39,640 bases of DNA from Actinomycetota bacterium (GTDB lineage Bacteria > Actinomycetota > Thermoleophilia > BMS3ABIN01). The position numbers and the translations under genes were made by a program. Location: positions 1 to 39,640 of the forward strand of contig JAMDDD010000029.1 of assembly GCA_023489275.1 (NCBI GenBank). Reading direction: 5' to 3'. The notes under the pieces are model-generated. The model was not told the origin of the DNA. It made no database searches and worked only from the letters and a program-made list of their open reading frames with translations. Shown in pieces: positions 36,062 through 39,640 of this stretch (its first letter is position 1; each line of letters starts with the position of its first letter).

Positions 36062-37483
36062 ATGCTTGGTTCAATCCTGATATTCATTAGAAGACAGATC
36101 GAGAACCGTCTCAAACTGGCCGCCGCCGAAGAGTCGATCATGATCATCAGCGTCCTCAAGTGGACGGTGCTGGCCACGATCACCGGAGTCATCGTCGGCC
36201 TCTCCTCGGGCGGCTTCCTCAAACTGCTGCAGTGGTCGACCCGGTACAGCAGCAAGTACAATTATTATTTCCTGCTGCTGCCGGCGGGCTTCTTCATCAG
36301 TTCGGTGCTTGTTAAATATCTGGCGCCGGAAGCCAAGGGTCACGGCACCGAGAAGGTTATCGAGGCGGTACACAAGCGTTCCGGCAAGATCGCCCTGCCG
36401 GTAGTGCCTGTGAAACTGGCGGCCACCGTGGCCACCCTGTTCGTGGGCGGCTCCGTCGGTAAGGAGGGCCCCAGCGCCCAGATCGGCGCCGGCCTGGCCT
36501 CGGCCTTCGCCGACCTCTTCCGCTTCGGGCCGGGCGACCGCAAGAAGCTGGTGATCTGCGGCATCAGCGCCGGCTTCGCCTCCGTGTTCGGCACCCCCAT
36601 CGCCGGCTCCATTTTCGGCATCGAGGTGCTGTTTGTCGGCGGCATGATGTACGAGGTTCTGTTGCCTTCCTTCATGGCGGGCCTGATCAGCTACGAAGTC
36701 TCCTCCCGCCTGGGAGTGTCGTATTTCTACCATCCAATCAAGTTCGTGCCCGCTTTTAGCAGCGCCTTCTTTGCCAAGATCGTCCTGGCGGGGATCCTTT
36801 TCGGCATCGTCTCGGTGATCATGATCGAGGGACTGAGAGCAGGAGACAAGCTGGCGGAGAGGCTGCGCTTCTGGACGCCGTTGCGGGGCGTGGTGGGCGG
36901 TTTCCTGCTGATCGGTCTGACCCTGGTCTTCTCCAGGCAGTACCTGGGATTAGGTCTGGACAGTATCGAGGGCACCCTCAACGGCACCCTGCAGGTGGTC
37001 TGGTACGCCTTCCTGATAAAGATTGTATTCACCAGCATCACCCTGGCCATGGAGGGCAGCGGCGGCATCATCACGCCGATCTTCTTTGTGGGGGCCACGG
37101 CCGGCAGTGCTTTCGGGTCTCTGCTGGGGATCGATCCCGCCACCGCCGCCGCCATAGGTATGGTCGCCCTGGTGTCCGGGGCTGCCAACACGCCCATAGC
37201 GGCCAGTATCCTGTCGGTGGAGCTTTTCGGGCCGGCCATCGCCCCCTACGCCGCCATCGCCGCCGTGATCAGCTTCCTCATCTCCGGACACAGGAGCGTC
37301 TACCCTTCACAGGTGCTGGCGATGAGCAAGTCGCCATCTCTCGAGGTGGAGCAGGGCTGCGAGATTGTCGACGCCAAGCCCGTTTTCGCTCCCCGGGAAA
37401 AGAGCCTGATTGCCTTCCTTTATTACAAGGTCTGGCTTTTCGTCTGCCACCTGGGCAGAAGCAGGGCCGAAGATGGGAAGTAA
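36062..37483 (+). CDS. CLC-family chloride channel/transporter
   Basis: GGSVGKEGPSAQIGAGLAS (GKEGP), FGTPIAGSIFGIEVLF, GSGGIITPIFFVGATAGSAFG; start at 36062 preferred over GTG 36035. Confidence 0.92.
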   Translation: MLGSILIFIRRQIENRLKLAAAEESIMIISVLKWTVLATITGVIVGLSSGGFLKLLQWSTRYSSKYNYYFLLLPAGFFISSVLVKYLAPEAKGHGTEKVIEAVHKRSGKIALPVVPVKLAATVATLFVGGSVGKEGPSAQIGAGLASAFADLFRFGPGDRKKLVICGISAGFASVFGTPIAGSIFGIEVLFVGGMMYEVLLPSFMAGLISYEVSSRLGVSYFYHPIKFVPAFSSAFFAKIVLAGILFGIVSVIMIEGLRAGDKLAERLRFWTPLRGVVGGFLLIGLTLVFSRQYLGLGLDSIEGTLNGTLQVVWYAFLIKIVFTSITLAMEGSGGIITPIFFVGATAGSAFGSLLGIDPATAAAIGMVALVSGAANTPIAASILSVELFGPAIAPYAAIAAVISFLISGHRSVYPSQVLAMSKSPSLEVEQGCEIVDAKPVFAPREKSLIAFLYYKVWLFVCHLGRSRAEDGK

Positions 37484-37609
37484 GACCTAAGACCAGCGGT
37501 TTGCAAATCCGGCGCGATTTCGTTAGATACTGTGTGGGCCGGGAGCGACGCTAGCCGCCACCGTCTTAAGGGCCGGATCCGCCGGCCCGCAACGTCACGG
37601 GAGACAGGA

Positions 37610-38641
37610 ATGACGAAATCGAGCATAAACCTTGGGGAACCGGCACTTGAGTGCAAATACGGCGAGAATGGCTATCAGACTCCGGCGGCTCTTTTTAGCA
37701 CCGGCACGGACGATCCGCTGGCCCTGGACCGGTTCAAGGTAATTCAGGGGACCACTCCCAGCTATAACAATCTCTGCGACCTGGACCGGCTGCTGCAGAC
37801 AGCCACCCACATAGCTGCCGGCTATCAAGTCAACAATGGCAGCGTGCCCCTGATTGCCGTCGCCTGCAAGCATGGCAATCCCTGCGGCGCCGCCGTGGGC
37901 GACGACCCGGTAAAAGTGGCGCAGATGGCGCTGGAGGGTGATCTGCGGGCAGTGTTTGGCGGTCTGGTCATGCTTGGCTATCCGGTTGACGAAGCCGTGG
38001 CGGAGACACTGATGACCCACAAAATGGATGGCGGCCGCCGGCTGCTGGACGGCATCATTGCGCCCGGATTTAGCGACGAAGCAGCAGGCATGCTCAAACG
38101 CAAGGGAGACAAATGCCGCCTGATGGCAAACGAAGCATTGGGCAGGCTTGACCGCGGTTCGCTGGACGCCTCCCGGCGATTCAGGTATGTGCGGGGCGGC
38201 TTCCTGGCGCAGCCGAACTATACATTCGTGCCCGAAATGTCCTCGATGGAGCGGATTGGCGAGGTGGACGAGGGTCAGATAACGGACATGATCCTGGCCT
38301 GGGCGATCGGGTCTACATCAAACAGCAACACGGTTACCCTGGTTAGCGGCGGCATGCTAATCGGCAACGGCGTCGGTCAGCAGGACAGGGTCGGCGGCTG
38401 CAAACTGGCGGTGCTCCGGGCCCGGGACGCCGGCCATAACACCGAAGCGGCGGTGGCCTACAGCGACAGTTTCTTTCCTTTTGTTGACGGTCCTGCAGAA
38501 CTGGAAGCCGCCGGCGTCAAGGCGATCCTTGCCACCAGCGGCTCTGTTCGCGACGAGGAAGTCAGGCAATTTTGCCGGGATAATGGGATTGCTCTGGTTT
38601 TCTACCCGGATTCAGCGGGACGGGGATTTTTCGGGCATTAG
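37610..38641 (+). CDS. AICAR transformylase-domain protein (PurH C-terminal-like, no IMP cyclohydrolase domain)
   Basis: 344 aa; KYGENGYQTPAALF, VIQGTTPSYNNLCDLD, CKHGNPCGAAVG, AVAYSDSFFPFVDGPAELEAAGVKAILATSGSVRDEE. Confidence 0.9.
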   Translation: MTKSSINLGEPALECKYGENGYQTPAALFSTGTDDPLALDRFKVIQGTTPSYNNLCDLDRLLQTATHIAAGYQVNNGSVPLIAVACKHGNPCGAAVGDDPVKVAQMALEGDLRAVFGGLVMLGYPVDEAVAETLMTHKMDGGRRLLDGIIAPGFSDEAAGMLKRKGDKCRLMANEALGRLDRGSLDASRRFRYVRGGFLAQPNYTFVPEMSSMERIGEVDEGQITDMILAWAIGSTSNSNTVTLVSGGMLIGNGVGQQDRVGGCKLAVLRARDAGHNTEAAVAYSDSFFPFVDGPAELEAAGVKAILATSGSVRDEEVRQFCRDNGIALVFYPDSAGRGFFGH

Positions 38642-38649
38642 CGCCGATT

Positions 38650-38913
38650 TCAGTCTGATAGCCTTGGCCTCTCGTAAACGACGATAATCCGGCATTTGTG
38701 GTTGGCACCGTCCGTTGTCAGGGTCGAGAGGGCTCCGGATTTCAGTTGGGCAAACCAGCTTGCGGCCCGGTCGATCAGTCCCCCGGTTTTGTCGATTCCC
38801 AGCTTGACGTTGCTGGAAATCGAAATCAGGTTGTAACCTCCCTTTTGCATCGCCCAATGATCGTGCTCAAAATCACTTTCTCTTTCATATATTTTGACTT
38901 TATGCTTGTTCAT
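38650..38913 (-). CDS. Small hypothetical protein (87 aa)
   Basis: MNKHKVKIYERESDFEHDHWAMQKGGYNLISISSNVKLG...CRIIVVYERPRLSD; coherent compact-domain composition. Confidence 0.5.
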   Translation of the reverse strand: MNKHKVKIYERESDFEHDHWAMQKGGYNLISISSNVKLGIDKTGGLIDRAASWFAQLKSGALSTLTTDGANHKCRIIVVYERPRLSD

Positions 38914-39139
38914 GCTATCTAGGCATCCCTTTTCCCGTTTTAAAGAAATGTCGACAAAGCAACCATGTAAGACAAGGAAAGACAAGGATTATTAAGGAAA
39001 CCCAGGCAGAACACGACGTACCCAATTGCAGCCGGGCAGCTGCTGTCGCGACACGCGCCACTCAATGGATCTTCAGCTCCATTGATGCAAGCTATTCATG
39101 CTGGGTTTTTGCTGGGGATTTCACCCTTGCCGATTGCCA

Positions 39140-39292
39140 CTAATCGTCGCACTCATGCGTGCAATACTCGCCACCGCCGCCGTGGTGATTGTCATCGCCA
39201 CCGCTGCCATGATCGCCGAGCGCCACCGCGCTAAAAGCGAGCGTAACCGAACACGCGAGCCACACGCTTGCAATAATAGCTATCTTCCGCAA
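39140..39292 (-). CDS. Small exported His/Gly/Asp/Cys-rich peptide (50 aa), candidate metal binder
   Basis: TTG start 39292 preceded by strong SD AGGAGGTGAAGG: MRKIAIIASVWLACSVTLAFSAVALGDHGSGGDDNHHGGGGEYCTHECDD*; below the ORF-track length cut-off. Confidence 0.6.
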   Translation of the reverse strand: MRKIAIIASVWLACSVTLAFSAVALGDHGSGGDDNHHGGGGEYCTHECDD

Positions 39293-39320
39293 AATCCTTC
39301 ACCTCCTTTTTTTACTGACT

Positions 39321-39356
39321 GCCCGGAATGAATTTTTGCCGCAAGTTCATTCAGGG
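39321..39356 (-). promoter_or_regulatory. Leader hairpin in the 5' UTR of the small exported peptide
   Basis: GCCC-gg-AATGAA-13 nt-TTCATT-ca-GGGC stem with a symmetric internal loop. Confidence 0.45.
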
Positions 39357-39562
39357 CGCTTTGCTATGGATTCACCGTCATGAAGAGATCAGTTTTGCAA
39401 ATAAATATGAAAAAAGGTCTGATTAATTAGGTAGTAAAATTAGACAGTAAATAGAGTAGATAGATAGATTGTGTACTTTTTCACAATCGGCCAGACCTCT
39501 AACCTGAAATTACATTGCCCGACGATTTTACACGAACCGAAACAAGTTTTCAATATCTCGAA

Positions 39563-39630
39563 TTGCCTCACCAGAATTCTACTCCAAACAGGTTCGTTGC
39601 CTCACCAAAAAATCTACTTGAAACGGTCCC
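39563..39630. repeat. Two imperfect ~34-bp tandem repeats starting TTGCCTCACCA
   Basis: ttgcctcaccagaattctactccaaacaggttcg / ttgcctcaccaaaaaatctacttgaaacggtccc, exact 34-nt offset, at the right window edge. Confidence 0.55.
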
Positions 39631-39640
39631 GGTTTTCGGG

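Noticed and set aside
37490-37609. Possible ZTP (pfl) riboswitch upstream of the AICARFT gene (hairpin GGGCCGG-ATCCG-CCGGCCC at 37570-37588)
   Set aside because: Context is right, but the conserved CCGCCUGGGCA and GGGUCGUG segments are not present as such; Infernal with RF01750 would decide
39411-39640. CRISPR array at the right edge
   Set aside because: Only two imperfect 34-nt units with no constant-repeat/variable-spacer structure

Overview
A 39.6-kb, mostly GC-rich bacterial chromosomal window; codon use and gene content suggest an actinobacterium-like organism, but I cannot place it from sequence alone. Left third: a minus-strand pgi-gnd-nuoA-B-CD-E-F-G run, with nuoG cut by the window edge and absent from the ORF track. 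Next come a self-contained small gene (perfect sigma70 promoter, SD, terminator) encoding a lasso-leader-like peptide, and a tRNA-Asp(GTC). These are followed by a ~2.9-kb graveyard of toxin/defence remnants: HsdR N-term scrap, truncated PIN/VapC, DUF6880-like protein, frameshifted HTH-MNT, decapitated HEPN and a frameshifted Fic fragment. Middle: Rieske protein plus FAD reductase, Usp plus secreted lipoprotein, fixABCX, STAS protein, an Asp-type ferredoxin, a cupredoxin, and a glutaredoxin/thioredoxin-reductase fusion whose Grx active site is encoded TGA-P-F-C (candidate selenocysteine, missed by the ORF track), then adenine deaminase. Right: a histidine kinase / sigma54 response regulator / consensus sigma54 promoter / Usp / two large membrane proteins with RTxLAxx heptad arrays (DUF202-like) plus a GspE-N-like head / receiver-only regulator. 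This looks like a coherent, poorly described signalling-membrane locus. It is followed by an MFS transporter, a tandem Usp, a CLC channel, a standalone AICAR-transformylase-domain protein, and a tiny His/Gly/Asp/Cys secreted peptide at the right end. No database search was possible; family calls rest on motif recognition.
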